In this document: positions 13,320-25,400 of the stretch, piece after piece
Layout of the letters: the number at the start of each line of letters is the position of its first letter
Numbering within the stretch: position 1 is the stretch's first letter
Assembly: GCA_031769625.1 (NCBI GenBank)
Contig: JAUIMM010000739.1
Location: 930,001 to 994,000 of the forward strand
Source: Taudactylus pleione
Lineage: Eukaryota > Chordata > Amphibia > Anura > Myobatrachidae
DNA length: 64,000 nt
Direction of reading: 5' to 3'
Notes under the pieces: generated by a model
Told to the model about the DNA's origin: nothing
Database searches by the model: none
Seen by the model: the letters and a program-made list of their open reading frames with translations, nothing else
Translations under genes and position numbers: made by a program

Positions 13320-13690
13320 ATAGAAAATAACCAAGCAGGGAAAACTCACCAGAATTTATAACATGCTCAAACTCCACCCCCCCATCTCCATCATTACCTA
13401 TGGGATCAGCCCTTTTCCTACCAGGCAAAGTAATGACATGCCGCCCATATGGATAGGGGCAACACTCCCCCCTCCTAATGGTAAGTTCTACTAGATCTTT
13501 GCCTGAAAATAAGCCCCAGTAAATAAACTTTCTCAACTAGAACGTGCCTGCCCATAACACCTACAGGGAAGGGGCAATCTCCCTACTATACCACCTTACC
13601 ATGGCCTCAGAGACCCCATCCCTAGATGGCAATGAGTTAGCCTCGGACACTGGAATGCCCCTTGAAGAGGAAATGTGTCAAATGGGGTCT

Positions 13691-14018
13691 CACAACTAAT
13701 GTGGGTCATACAACTGCAGGACGATTGCCCATTGCAGATCTGAAGATTTGTGGATTCTGATGATTGGCGATTTCTCACTGTTAAAAATCCTCCACTCGCT
13801 GATTCCGATCATTTTTAGGTCTGAATCGGCGAATTGAGATTGTCCAACATGTTGGATTTTACCAATAATTCGACCCAGCCATCGACAGGATGGGGAATTG
13901 CCCCAATTTATTGCTGATGTATAGGTCCCATAGCTGCAATGAACTACATTGATATAATGTAACTCTCACGAGCAGGACCCTCCTTTTATTTAATTTCTTC
14001 CCCATAAACTCGCATAAC
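13691..14018. other. No recognisable feature
   Basis: About 330 bp of unique-looking sequence follow the LINE relic and precede a MITE. No open frame of interest, transposon ends or RNA gene is seen. Confidence 0.5.
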
Positions 14019-14021
14019 TAA

Positions 14022-14358
14022 AGGTGCCCATCCACTAGTAGATCAGGGAAAGACGGTATGATTACACCATCGTAATCGTACCATCGTTCCCCTAGGGGGT
14101 GCAGTGCCTACACTGAACGATTGCTCGTCAGTGTAGCCACATCAATCATCCCCGAACATAGCCAATCTGTCGTTATCAGCAGATTGACCGGCATGTTCGG
14201 CCGACAATTGATGTCAGAAACGACCAGCGGGAGCGCGCATCGCTGGTCGTTTCTGACATTTGGATGCGCGATTTGCGGCCGATTACTGAGCGAATTGCAC
14301 GATTATGATGTTGTAATCTTGCAATCGTACAGTGTAATCAGTTAGTGGATGGGCACCT
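14022..14358. mobile_element. Harbinger-like MITE, TAA target duplication
   Basis: The ends are perfect inverted repeats (AGGTGCCCATCCACTA) flanked by TAA at 14019-14021 and 14359-14361. A 3-bp TWA duplication is the hallmark of PIF/Harbinger elements. The 337-bp element is non-coding and carries an internal hairpin with about 17-bp arms (CAGAAACGACCAGCG) around 14214-14260. Its termini resemble those of 50204-50560. It directly abuts the fold-back element at 14362. Confidence 0.85.
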
Positions 14359-14361
14359 TAA

Positions 14362-14664
14362 GCTGGGCCATACACTATACAATTATGTGTCAGATATCTG
14401 TCCAATCTGGCTGGTTGGAATGAAAATCTGGTAATGTACGGGAGCAAATGACAATCATCGTGTGCTGACGAAAACTGGAAAACAGACAAAACTGGTTAAA
14501 ACACACAAATGTAACCAATTTGAACAACTGGTTTTTTGTCCGTTTTCCAGTATTTAAGACTATATGATCGTCTGTCATTTGCTCCCATACATTACCAGGT
14601 TTTCAGTCCAACCAGCCAGATTGGACAGATATCTGACAGATAATTGTATAGTGTATGGCCCAGC
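14362..14664. mobile_element. Fold-back MITE, almost wholly one long hairpin
   Basis: Left end GCTGGGCCATACACTATACA and its exact complement at the right bound 303 bp. The two arms, about 150 bp each, pair along nearly the whole length with scattered mismatches, including shared CAGATATCTGTCCAATCTGG and GGGAGCAAATGACA blocks. No clear target duplication is visible. It begins one base after the target duplication of the preceding MITE, so the two insertions are adjacent. Confidence 0.85.
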
Positions 14665-14816
14665 AATAGGAATATGCATGTAATTATGTTTACAGGTGTA
14701 ATTATGCATAGTATAGTCACTCGGCTAACTATACTATAGAAGAGGAACCTGCTCTTTTGAGAGCATGGTGGGGGCTCCTGGAGGCACAAGAACCAATTCC
14801 TGGCCCCCAGCTTAAT

Positions 14817-15569
14817 TCTGCTGTGAAGACTGATGATGCCTCTGCTTTGGGGACTGGTGGTGCCTCTGCTGTGAGGACTGGTGGTGCCTCTGCTGTGGGG
14901 ACTGGCGATGCCTCTGCTGTGAGGACTGGTGGTGCCTCTGCTGTGAGGACTGGTGATGCCTCTGCTGTGGGTACTGGTGATGCCTCTGCTGTGAGGACTG
15001 GTGGTGCCTCTGCTGTGAGGACTGGTGGTGCCTCTGCTGTGGGGACTGGTGGTGCATCTGCTGCGAGGACTGGTGGTGCCTCTGCTGTGAGGACTGGTGG
15101 TGCCTCTGCTGTGAGGACTGGCGATGCCTCTGCTGTGGGTATTGGTGATGCCTCTGCTGTGAGGACTGGTGGTGCCTCTGCTGTGGGGACTGGTGGTACC
15201 TCTGCTGTGAGGACTGGTGGTGCCTCTGCTGTGGGGACTGGTGGTGCCTCTTCTGTGAGGACTGGTGGTACTTCTGCTGTGAGGACTGGTGGTACTTCTG
15301 CTGTGAGGACTGGAGATGCCTCTGCTGTGAGGACTGGTGGTGCCTCTGCTGTGAGGACTGGTGGTGCCTCTGCTGTGAGGACTGATGGTACTTCTGCTGT
15401 GGGGACTGGTGGTGCCTCTGCTGTGAGGACTGGTGGTGCCTCTACTGTGAGGACTGGTGGTGCCTCTGCTGTGAGGACTGTTGGTACTTCTGCTGTGGGG
15501 ATTGGTGGTGCCTCTGCTGTGAGGACTGGTGGTGCCTCGGCTGCAGGGACTGGTGGTGCCTCTGCTGTA
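14817..15569. repeat. 24-bp minisatellite array (about 31 units)
   Basis: The unit is GTGAGGACTGGTGGTGCCTC followed by TGCT, in about 31 tandem copies with variants (GGGGACT, GTACTTCTG, GCGATG). Because 24 is divisible by three, the array stays open on both strands: an eight-residue AVRTGGAS repeat on plus and an SRGTTSPH repeat on minus, giving frames of about 300 codons. Neither frame has a non-repeat domain or a credible start context, so it is treated as non-coding. Confidence 0.93.
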
Positions 15570-18159
15570 CATAATATGTGTGCAGTTAGTGATAATGTAT
15601 TTCCTGGTTACCGTGTAATTGTGTTAGTGCACCTGTCTGTAGTGATGCTCTGCATGTCATTGTGTTAGTGCACCTGTCTGTAGTGATGCTCTGCATGTCA
15701 TCGTGTTAGTGCACCTGTCTGTAGTGATGCTCTGCAAGTCATTGTGTTAGTGCACCTGTCTGTAGTGATGGTCTGCATGAAACTGTGTTAGTGCACCTGT
15801 CTGTAGTGATGCTCTGCATGTCATTGTGTTAGTGCACCTGTCTGTAGTGATGCTCTGCATGTCATTGTGTTAGTGCACCTGTCTGTAGTGATGCTCTGCA
15901 TGTCATTGTGTTAGTGCACCTGTCTGTAGTGATGCTCTGCATGTCATTGTGTTAGCGCACCTGTCTGTAGTGATGCTCTGCATGTCATTGTGTTAGAGCA
16001 CCTGTCTGTAGTGATGGTCTGCATGTCATTGTGTTAGTGCACCTGTCTGTAGTGATGCTCTGCATGTCATTGTGTTAGTGCACCTGTCTGTAGTGATGCT
16101 CTGCATGCCATTGTGTTAGTGCACCTGTCTGTAGTGATGCTCTTCATGTCATTGTGTTAGTGCACCTGTCTGTAGTGATGCTCTGCATGTCATTGTGTTA
16201 GTGCACCTGTCTGTAGTGATGCTCTGCATGTCATTGTGTTAGTGTGCCTGTCTGTAGTGATGTTCTGCATGTAACTGTGTTAGTGCACCTGTCTGTAGTG
16301 ATGCTCTGCATGTCATTGTGTTAGTGCGCCTGTCTGTAGTGATGTTCTGAAAGTAATTGTGTTAGTGCACCTGTCTGTAGTGATGCTCTGCATGTAATTG
16401 TGTTAGTGCACCTGTCTGTAGTGATGGTCTGCATGAAACTGTGTTAGTGCACCTGTCTGTAGTGCTGCTCTGCATGTCATTGTGTTAGTGCACCTGTCTG
16501 TAGTGATGCTCTGCATGTAATTGTGTTAGTGCACCTGTCTGTAGTGATGCTCTGCATGTAATTGTGTTAGTGCACCTGTCTGTAGTGATGCTCTGCATGC
16601 CATTGTGTTAGTGCACCTGTCTGTAGTGATGCTCTTCATGTCATTGTGTTAGTGCACCTGTCTGTAGTGATGCTCTGCATGTCATTGTGTTAGTGCACCT
16701 GTCTGTAGTGATGCTCTGCATGTCATTGTGTTAGTGTGCCTGTCTGTAGTGATGCTCTGCATGAAACTGTGTTAGTGCACCTGTCTGTAGTGCTGCTCTG
16801 CATGTCATTGTGTTAGTGCACCTGTCTGTAGTGATGCTCTGCATGTAATTGTGTTAGTGCACCTGTCTGTAGTGATGCTCTGCATGTAATTGTGTTAGTG
16901 CACCTGTCTGTAGTGATGCTCTGCATGTCATTGTGTTAGTGCACCTGTCTGTAGTGATGCTCTGCATTTCATTGTGTTAGAGCACCTGTCTGTAGTGATG
17001 CTCTGCATGTCATTGTGTTAGAGCACCTGTCTGTAGTGATGCTCTGCATGTCATTGTGTTAGTGCACCTGTCTGTAGTGATGCTCTGCATGTCATTGTGT
17101 TAGTGCACCTGTCTGTAGTGATGCTCTGCATGTCATTGTGTTAGAGCACCTGTCTGTAGTGATGCTCTGCATGTCATTGTGTTAGTGCACCTGTCTGTAG
17201 TGATGCTCTGCATGTCATTGTGTTAGTGCACCTGTCTGTAGTGATGCTCTGCATGTCATTGTGTTAGTGCACCTGTCTGTAGTGATGCTCTGCATGTCAT
17301 TGTGTTAGTGCACCTGTCTGTAGTGATGCTCTGCATGTCATTGTGTTAGAGCACCTGTCTGTAGTGATGCTCTGCATGTCATTGTGTTAGTGCACCTGTC
17401 TGTAGTGATGCTCTGCATGTCATTGTGTTAGTGCACCTGTCTGTAGTGATGCTCTGCATGTCATTGTGTTAGTGCACCTGTCTGTAGTGATGCTCTGCAT
17501 GTCATTGTGTTAGTGCACCTGTCTGTAGTGATGCTCTGCATGTAACTGTGTTAGTGCACCTGTCTGTAGTGATGCTCTGCATGTAATTGTGTTAGTGCAC
17601 CTGTCTGTAGTGATGCTCTGCATGTAATTGTGTTAGTGCACCTGTCTGTAGTGATGTTCTGCATGTAATTGTGTTAGTGCACCTGTCTGTAGTGATGTTC
17701 TGCATGTAATTGTGTTAGTGCACCTGTCTGTAGTGATGCTCTGCATGTCATTGTGTTAGTGCACCTTTCTGTAGTGATGCTCTGCATGTAACTGTGTTAG
17801 TGCACCTGTCTGTAGTGATGCTCTGCATGTCATTGTGTTAGTGCACCTGTCTGTAGTGATACTCTGCATGTCATTGTGTTAGTGTACCTTTCTGTAGTGA
17901 TGCTCTGCATGTAACTGTGTTAGTGCACCTGTCTGTAGTGATGCTCTGCATGTAATTGTGTTAGTGCACATGTCTGTAGTGATGCTCTGCATGTCATTGT
18001 GTTAGTGCACCTGTCTGTAGTGATGCTCTGTATGTAATTGTGTTAGTGCACCTGTCTGTAGTGATGCTCTGCATGAAACTGTGTTAGTGCACCTGTCTGT
18101 AGTGATGCTCTGCATGAAACTGTGTTAGTGCACCTGTCTGTAGTGATGCTCTGCATGTC

Positions 18160-21100
18160 ATTGTGTTAGTGCACCTTTCTGTAGTGATGCTCTGCATGTA
18201 ACTGTGTTAGTGCACCTGTCTGTAGTGATGCTCTGCATGTAATTGTGTTAGTGCACCTGTCTGTAGTGATGCTCTGCATGTAATTGTGTTAGTGCACCTG
18301 TCTGTAGTGATGCTCTGCATGTCATTGTGTTAGTGCACCTGTCTGTAGTGATGCTCTGCATGTCATTGTGTTAGTGCACCTGTCTGTAGTGATGCTCTGT
18401 ATGTCATTGTGTTAGTGCACCTGTCTGTAGTGATGCTCTGCATGTCATTGTGTTAGTGCACCTGTCTGTAGTGATGCTCTGCATGTAATTGTGTTAGAGC
18501 ACCAGTCTGTAGTGATGCTCTGCATGTAATTGTGTTAGAGCACCTGTCTGTAGTGATGGTCTGCATGTAATTGTGTTAGAGCACCTGTCTGTAGTGATGC
18601 TCTGCATGTAATTGTTAGTGCACCTGTCTGTAGTGATGCTCTGCATGTCATTGTGTTAGTGCACCTGTCTGTAGTGATGCGCTGCATGTCATTGTGTTAG
18701 TGCACCTGTCTGTAGTGATGCTCTGCATGTAATTGTTAGTGCACCTATCTGTAGTGATGCTCTGCATGTCATTGTGTTAGTGCAACTGTCTGTAGTGGCG
18801 CTCTGCATGTCATTGTGTTAGTGCACCTGTCTGTAGTGATGCTCTGCAAGTCATTGTGTTAGAGCACCTGTCTGTAGTGATGCTCTGCATGTCATTGTGT
18901 TAGAGCACCTGTCTGTAGTTTTGGTCTGCATGTAATTGTGTTAGAGCACCTGTCTGTAGTGATGGTCTGCATGTAATTGTGTTAGAGCACCTGTCTGTAG
19001 TGATGCTCTGCATGTCATTGTTAGTGCACCTGTCTGTAGTGATGCTCTGCATGTCATTGTGTTAGTGCACCTGTCTGTAGTGATGCTCTGCATGTCATTG
19101 TAATAGTGCACCTGTCTGTAGTGATGCTCTGCATGTCATTGTGTTAGTGCACCTGTCTGTAGTGATGCTCTGCATGTCATTGTGTTAGTGCACCTGTCTG
19201 TAGTGATGCTCTGCATGTCATTGTGTTAGAGCACCTGTCTGTAGTGATGCTCTGCATGTCATTGTGTTAGAGCACCTGTCTGTAGTTTTGGTCTGCATGT
19301 CATTGTGTTAGTGCACCTGTCTGTAGTGATGCTCTGCATGTCATTGTGTTAGTGCACCTGTCTGTAGTGATGCTCTGCATGTAATTGTTAGTGCACCTGT
19401 CTGTAGTGATGCTCTGCATGTAATTGTGTTAGTGCACCTGTCTGTAGTGATGCTCTGCATGTCATTGTGTTAGTGCACCTGTCTGTAGTGATGCTCTGCA
19501 TGTCATTGTGTTAGTGCACCTTTCTGTAGTGATGCTCTGCATGTAACTGTGTTAGTGCACCTGTCTGTAGTGATGCTCTGCATGTCATTGTGTTAGTGCA
19601 CCTGTCTGTAGTGATGCTCTGCATGTCATTGTGTTAGTGCACCTGTCTGTAGTGATGCTCTGTATGTAATTGTGTTAGTGCACCTGTCTGTAGTGATGCT
19701 CTGAATGTAACTGTGTTAGTGCACCTGTCTGTAGTGATGCTCTGCATGTAATTGTGTTAGTGCACCTGTCTGTAGTGATGCTCTGCATGTAATTGTGTTA
19801 GAGCGCCTGTCTGTAGTGATGCTCTGCATGTAATTGTGTTAGTGCACTTGTCTGTAGTGATGGTCTGCATGAAACTGTGTTAGTGCACCTGTCTGTAGTG
19901 ATGTTCTGCATGTAATTGTGTTAGTGCACCTGTCTGTAGTGATGCTCTGCATGTCATTGTGTTAGTGCACCTGTCTGTAGTGATGCTCTGCATGTCATTG
20001 TGTTAGTGCACCTTTCTGTAGTGATGCTCTGCATGTAACTGTGTTAGTGCACCTGTCTGTAGTGATGCTCTGCATGTCATTGTGTTAGTGCACCTGTCTG
20101 TAGTGATACTCTGCATGTCATTGTGTTAGTGCACCTTTCTGTAGTGATGCTCTGCATGTAACTGTGTTAGTGCACCTGTCTGTAGTGATGCTCTGCATGT
20201 AATTGTGTTAGTGCACATGTCTGTAGTGATGCTCTGCATGTCATTGTGTTAGTGCACCTGTCTGTAGTGATGCTCTGTATGTAATTGTGTTAGTGCACCT
20301 GTCTGTAGTGATGCTCTGCATGAAACTGTGTTAGTGCACCTGTCTGTAGTGATGCTCTGCATGTCATTGTGTTAGTGCACCTTTCTGTAGTGATGCTCTG
20401 CATGTAACTGTGTTAGTGCACCTGTCTGTAGTGATGCTCTGCATGTAATTGTGTTAGTGCACATGTCTGTAGTGATGCTCTGCATGTCATTGTGTTAGTG
20501 CACCTGTCTGTAGTGATGCTCTGTATGTAATTGTGTTAGTGCACCTGTCTGTAGTGATGCTCTGCATGAAACTGTGTTAGTGCACCTGTCTGTAGTGATG
20601 CTCTGCATGTCATTGTGTTAGTGCACCTTTCTGTAGTGATGCTCTGCATGTAACTGTGTTAGTGCACCTGTCTGTAGTGATGCTCTGCATGTCATTGTGT
20701 TAGTGCACCTGTCTGTAGTGATGCTCTGCATGTCATTGTGTTAGTGCACCTGTCTGTAGTGATGCTCTGTATGTCATTGTGTTAGTGCACCTGTCTGTAG
20801 TGATGCTCTGCATGTCATTGTGTTAGTGCACCTGTCTGTAGTGATGCTCTGCATGTAATTGTGTTAGAGCACCAGTCTGTAGTGATGCTCTGCATGTAAT
20901 TGTGTTAGAGCACCTGTCTGTAGTGATGGTCTGCATGTAATTGTGTTAGAGCACCTGTCTGTAGTGATGCTCTGCATGTAATTGTTAGTGCACCTGTCTG
21001 TAGTGATGCTCTGCATGTCATTGTGTTAGTGCACCTGTCTGTAGTGATGCGCTGCATGTCATTGTGTTAGTGCACCTGTCTGTAGTGATGCTCTGCATGT

Positions 21101-24100
21101 CATTGTAATAGTGCACCTATCTGTAGTGATGCTCTGCATGTCATTGTGTTAGTGCACCTGTCTGTAGTGACGCTCTGCATGTCATTGTGTTAGTGCACCT
21201 GTCTGTAGTGATGCTCTGCAAGTCATTGTGTTAGAGCACCTGTCTGTAGTGATGCTCTGCATGTCATTGTGTTAGAGCACCTGTCTGTAGTTTTGGTCTG
21301 CATGTAATTGTGTTAGAGCACCTGTCTGTAGTGATGGTCTGCATGTAATTGTGTTAGAGCACCTGTCTGTAGTGATGCGCTGCATGTAATTGTTAGTGCA
21401 CCTGTCTGTAGTGATGCTCTGCATGTCATTGTGTTAGTGCACCTTTCTGTAGTGATGCTCTGCATGTAACTGTGTTAGTGCACCTGTCTGTAGTGATGCT
21501 CTGCATGTCATTGTGTTAGTGCACCTGTCTGTAGTGATACTCTGCATGTCATTGTGTTAGTGTACCTTTCTGTAGTGATGCTCTGCATGTAACTGTGTTA
21601 GTGCACCTGTCTGTAGTGATGCTCTGCATGTAATTGTGTTAGTGCACATGTCTGTAGTGATGCTCTGCATGTCATTGTGTTAGTGCACCTGTCTGTAGTG
21701 ATGCTCTGTATGTAATTGTGTTAGTGCACCTGTCTGTAGTGATGCTCTGCATGAAACTGTGTTAGTGCACCTGTCTGTAGTGATGCTCTGCATGTCATTG
21801 TGTTAGTGCACCTTTCTGTAGTGATGCTCTGCATGTAACTGTGTTAGTGCACCTGTCTGTAGTGATGCTCTGCATGTAATTGTGTTAGTGCACCTGTCTG
21901 TAGTGATGCTCTGCATGTCATTGTGTTAGTGCACCTGTCTGTAGTGATGCTCTGCATGTCATTGTGTTAGTGCACCTGTCTGTAGTGATGCTCTGTATGT
22001 CATTGTGTTAGTGCACCTGTCTGTAGTGATGCTCTGCATGTCATTGTGTTAGTGCACCTGTCTGTAGTGATGCTCTGCATGTAATTGTGTTAGAGCACCA
22101 GTCTGTAGTGATGCTCTGCATGTAATTGTGTTAGAGCACCTGTCTGTAGTGATGGTCTGCATGTAATTGTGTTAGAGCACCTGTCTGTAGTGATGCTCTG
22201 CATGTAATTGTTAGTGCACCTGTCTGTAGTGATGCTCTGCATGTCATTGTGTTAGTGCACCTGTCTGTAGTGATGCGCTGCATGTCATTGTGTTAGTGCA
22301 CCTGTCTGTAGTGATGCTCTGCATGTAATTGTTAGTGCACCTATCTGTAGTGATGCTCTGCATGTCATTGTGTTAGTGCAACTGTCTGTAGTGGCGCTCT
22401 GCATGTCATTGTGTTAGTGCACCTGTCTGTAGTGATGCTCTGCAAGTCATTGTGTTAGAGCACCTGTCTGTAGTGATGCTCTGCATGTCATTGTGTTAGA
22501 GCACCTGTCTGTAGTTTTGGTCTGCATGTAATTGTGTTAGAGCACCTGTCTGTAGTGATGGTCTGCATGTAATTGTGTTAGAGCACCTGTCTGTAGTGAT
22601 GCTCTGCATGTCATTGTTAGTGCACCTGTCTGTAGTGATGCTCTGCATGTCATTGTGTTAGTGCACCTGTCTGTAGTGATGCTCTGCATGTCATTGTAAT
22701 AGTGCACCTGTCTGTAGTGATGCTCTGCATGTCATTGTGTTAGTGCACCTGTCTGTAGTGATGCTCTGCATGTCATTGTGTTAGTGCACCTGTCTGTAGT
22801 GATGCTCTGCATGTCATTGTGTTAGAGCACCTGTCTGTAGTGATGCTCTGCATGTCATTGTGTTAGAGCACCTGTCTGTAGTTTTGGTCTGCATGTCATT
22901 GTGTTAGTGCACCTGTCTGTAGTGATGCTCTGCATGTCATTGTGTTAGTGCACCTGTCTGTAGTGATGCTCTGCATGTAATTGTTAGTGCACCTGTCTGT
23001 AGTGATGCTCTGCATGTCATTGTGTTAGTGCACCTGTCTGTAGTGATGCTCTGCATGTCATTGTGTTAGTGCACCTGTCTGTAGTGATGCTCTGCATGTC
23101 ATTGTGTTAGTGCACCTTTCTGTAGTGATGCTCTGCATGTAACTGTGTTAGTGCACCTGTCTGTAGTGATGCTCTGCATGTCATTGTGTTAGTGCACCTG
23201 TCTGTAGTGATGCTCTGCATGTCATTGTGTTAGTGCACCTGTCTGTAGTGATGCTCTGTATGTAATTGTGTTAGTGCACCTGTCTGTAGTGATGCTCTGA
23301 ATGTAACTGTGTTAGTGCACCTGTCTGTAGTGATGCTCTGCATGTAATTGTGTTAGTGCACCTGTCTGTAGTGATGCTCTGCATGTAATTGTGTTAGAGC
23401 GCCTGTCTGTAGTGATGCTCTGCATGTAATTGTGTTAGTGCACTTGTCTGTAGTGATGGTCTGCATGAAACTGTGTTAGTGCACCTGCCTGTAGTGATGT
23501 TCTGCATGTAATTGTGTTAGTGCACCTGTCTGTAGTGATGCTCTGCATGTCATTGTGTTAGTGCACCTGTCTGTAGTGATGCTCTGCATGTCATTGTGTT
23601 AGTGCACCTTTCTGTAGTGATGCTCTGCATGTAACTGTGTTAGTGCACCTGTCTGTAGTGATGCTCTGCATGTCATTGTGTTAGTGCACCTGTCTGTAGT
23701 GATACTCTGCATGTCATTGTGTTAGTGCACCTTTCTGTAGTGATGCTCTGCATGTAACTGTGTTAGTGCACCTGTCTGTAGTGATGCTCTGCATGTAATT
23801 GTGTTAGTGCACATGTCTGTAGTGATGCTCTGCATGTCATTGTGTTAGTGCACCTGTCTGTAGTGATGCTCTGTATGTAATTGTGTTAGTGCACCTGTCT
23901 GTAGTGATGCTCTGCATGAAACTGTGTTAGTGCACCTGTCTGTAGTGATGCTCTGCATGTCATTGTGTTAGTGCACCTTTCTGTAGTGATGCTCTGCATG
24001 TAACTGTGTTAGTGCACCTGTCTGTAGTGATGCTCTGCATGTAATTGTGTTAGTGCACATGTCTGTAGTGATGCTCTGCATGTCATTGTGTTAGTGCACC

Positions 24101-25400
24101 TGTCTGTAGTGATGCTCTGTATGTAATTGTGTTAGTGCACCTGTCTGTAGTGATGCTCTGCATGAAACTGTGTTAGTGCACCTGTCTGTAGTGATGCTCT
24201 GCATGTCATTGTGTTAGTGCACCTTTCTGTAGTGATGCTCTGCATGTAACTGTGTTAGTGCACCTGTCTGTAGTGATGCTCTGCATGTCATTGTGTTAGT
24301 GCACCTGTCTGTAGTGATGCTCTGCATGTCATTGTGTTAGTGCACCTGTCTGTAGTGATGCTCTGTATGTCATTGTGTTAGTGCACCTGTCTGTAGTGAT
24401 GCTCTGCATGTCATTGTGTTAGTGCACCTGTCTGTAGTGATGCTCTGCATGTAATTGTGTTAGAGCACCAGTCTGTAGTGATGCTCTGCATGTAATTGTG
24501 TTAGAGCACCTGTCTGTAGTGATGGTCTGCATGTAATTGTGTTAGAGCACCTGTCTGTAGTGATGCTCTGCATGTAATTGTTAGTGCACCTGTCTGTAGT
24601 GATGCTCTGCATGTCATTGTGTTAGTGCACCTGTCTGTAGTGATGCGCTGCATGTCATTGTGTTAGTGCACCTGTCTGTAGTGATGCTCTGCATGTCATT
24701 GTAATAGTGCACCTATCTGTAGTGATGCTCTGCATGTCATTGTGTTAGTGCACCTGTCTGTAGTGACGCTCTGCATGTCATTGTGTTAGTGCACCTGTCT
24801 GTAGTGATGCTCTGCAAGTCATTGTGTTAGAGCACCTGTCTGTAGTGATGCTCTGCATGTCATTGTGTTAGAGCACCTGTCTGTAGTTTTGGTCTGCATG
24901 TAATTGTGTTAGAGCACCTGTCTGTAGTGATGGTCTGCATGTAATTGTGTTAGAGCACCTGTCTGTAGTGATGCGCTGCATGTAATTGTTAGTGCACCAG
25001 TCTGTAGTGATGCTCTGCATGTCATTGTGTTAGTGCACCTGTCTGTAGTGATGCTCTGCATGTCATTGTAATAGTGCACCTGTCTGTAGTGATGCTCTGC
25101 ATGTCATTGTGTTAGTGCACCTGTCTGTAGTGATGCTCTGCATGTCATTGTGTTAGTGCACCTGTCTGTAGTGATGCTCTGCATGTCATTGTGTTAGAGC
25201 ACCTGTCTGTAGTGATGCTCTGCATGTCATTGTGTTAGAGCACCTGTCTGTAGTTTTGGTCTGCATGTCATTGTGTTAGTGCACCTGTCTGTAGTGATGC
25301 TCTGCATGTCATTGTGTTAGTGCACCTGTCTGTAGTGATGCTCTGCATGCAATTGTTAGTGCACCTGTCTGTAGTGATGCTCTGCATGTGATTGTGTTAG
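18160..25400. repeat. Higher-order tandem duplication, period 3596 bp
   Basis: Rare TTTTGG marker units at 18919, 19286 and 21291 recur at 22515, 22882 and 24887, each exactly 3596 bp later. This corresponds to 88 units of 41 bp with six 2-bp-short units. Block edges are approximate. Upstream of about 18.1 kb the offset becomes 3678, two units longer, showing a local unit gain or loss. Confidence 0.85.

Larger units (their letters stand above)
11966..13690 (+). mobile_element. Tx1/L1-like LINE ORF2 relic (reverse transcriptase), multiply interrupted
   Basis: Reverse-transcriptase blocks of an L1/Tx1-clade non-LTR retrotransposon appear in the family order on the plus strand. A DQLGFIPHRQA block lies at about 11978-12010. 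A KLEKAFNKAD block, equivalent to the EKAFDxxxW motif, lies at about 12248-12280. An ALYNH/NGITSDQFKL block and an RQxxLLSPLIF block follow at 12340-12450. A PFADDVA block, the catalytic F/YADD motif, lies at about 12917-12940. The tail continues past 13100 with weaker similarity. Frameshifts and stops show it is dead. The order is broken by a hAT element (12017-12198), a MITE (about 12483-12864) and a minimal MITE (13283-13319); each motif resumes on the far side of its insertion. The 3' boundary is a guess. The Tx1 versus other L1-clade assignment would need alignment. Confidence 0.75.

Noticed and set aside
14592..15668. Ser/Thr-Gly-Ala-rich repeat protein on plus or Ser-Arg-Gly-Thr repeat protein on minus
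   Set aside because: Both strands are open only because the unit is 24 bp; there is no flanking domain and the minus frame runs into the fold-back MITE.
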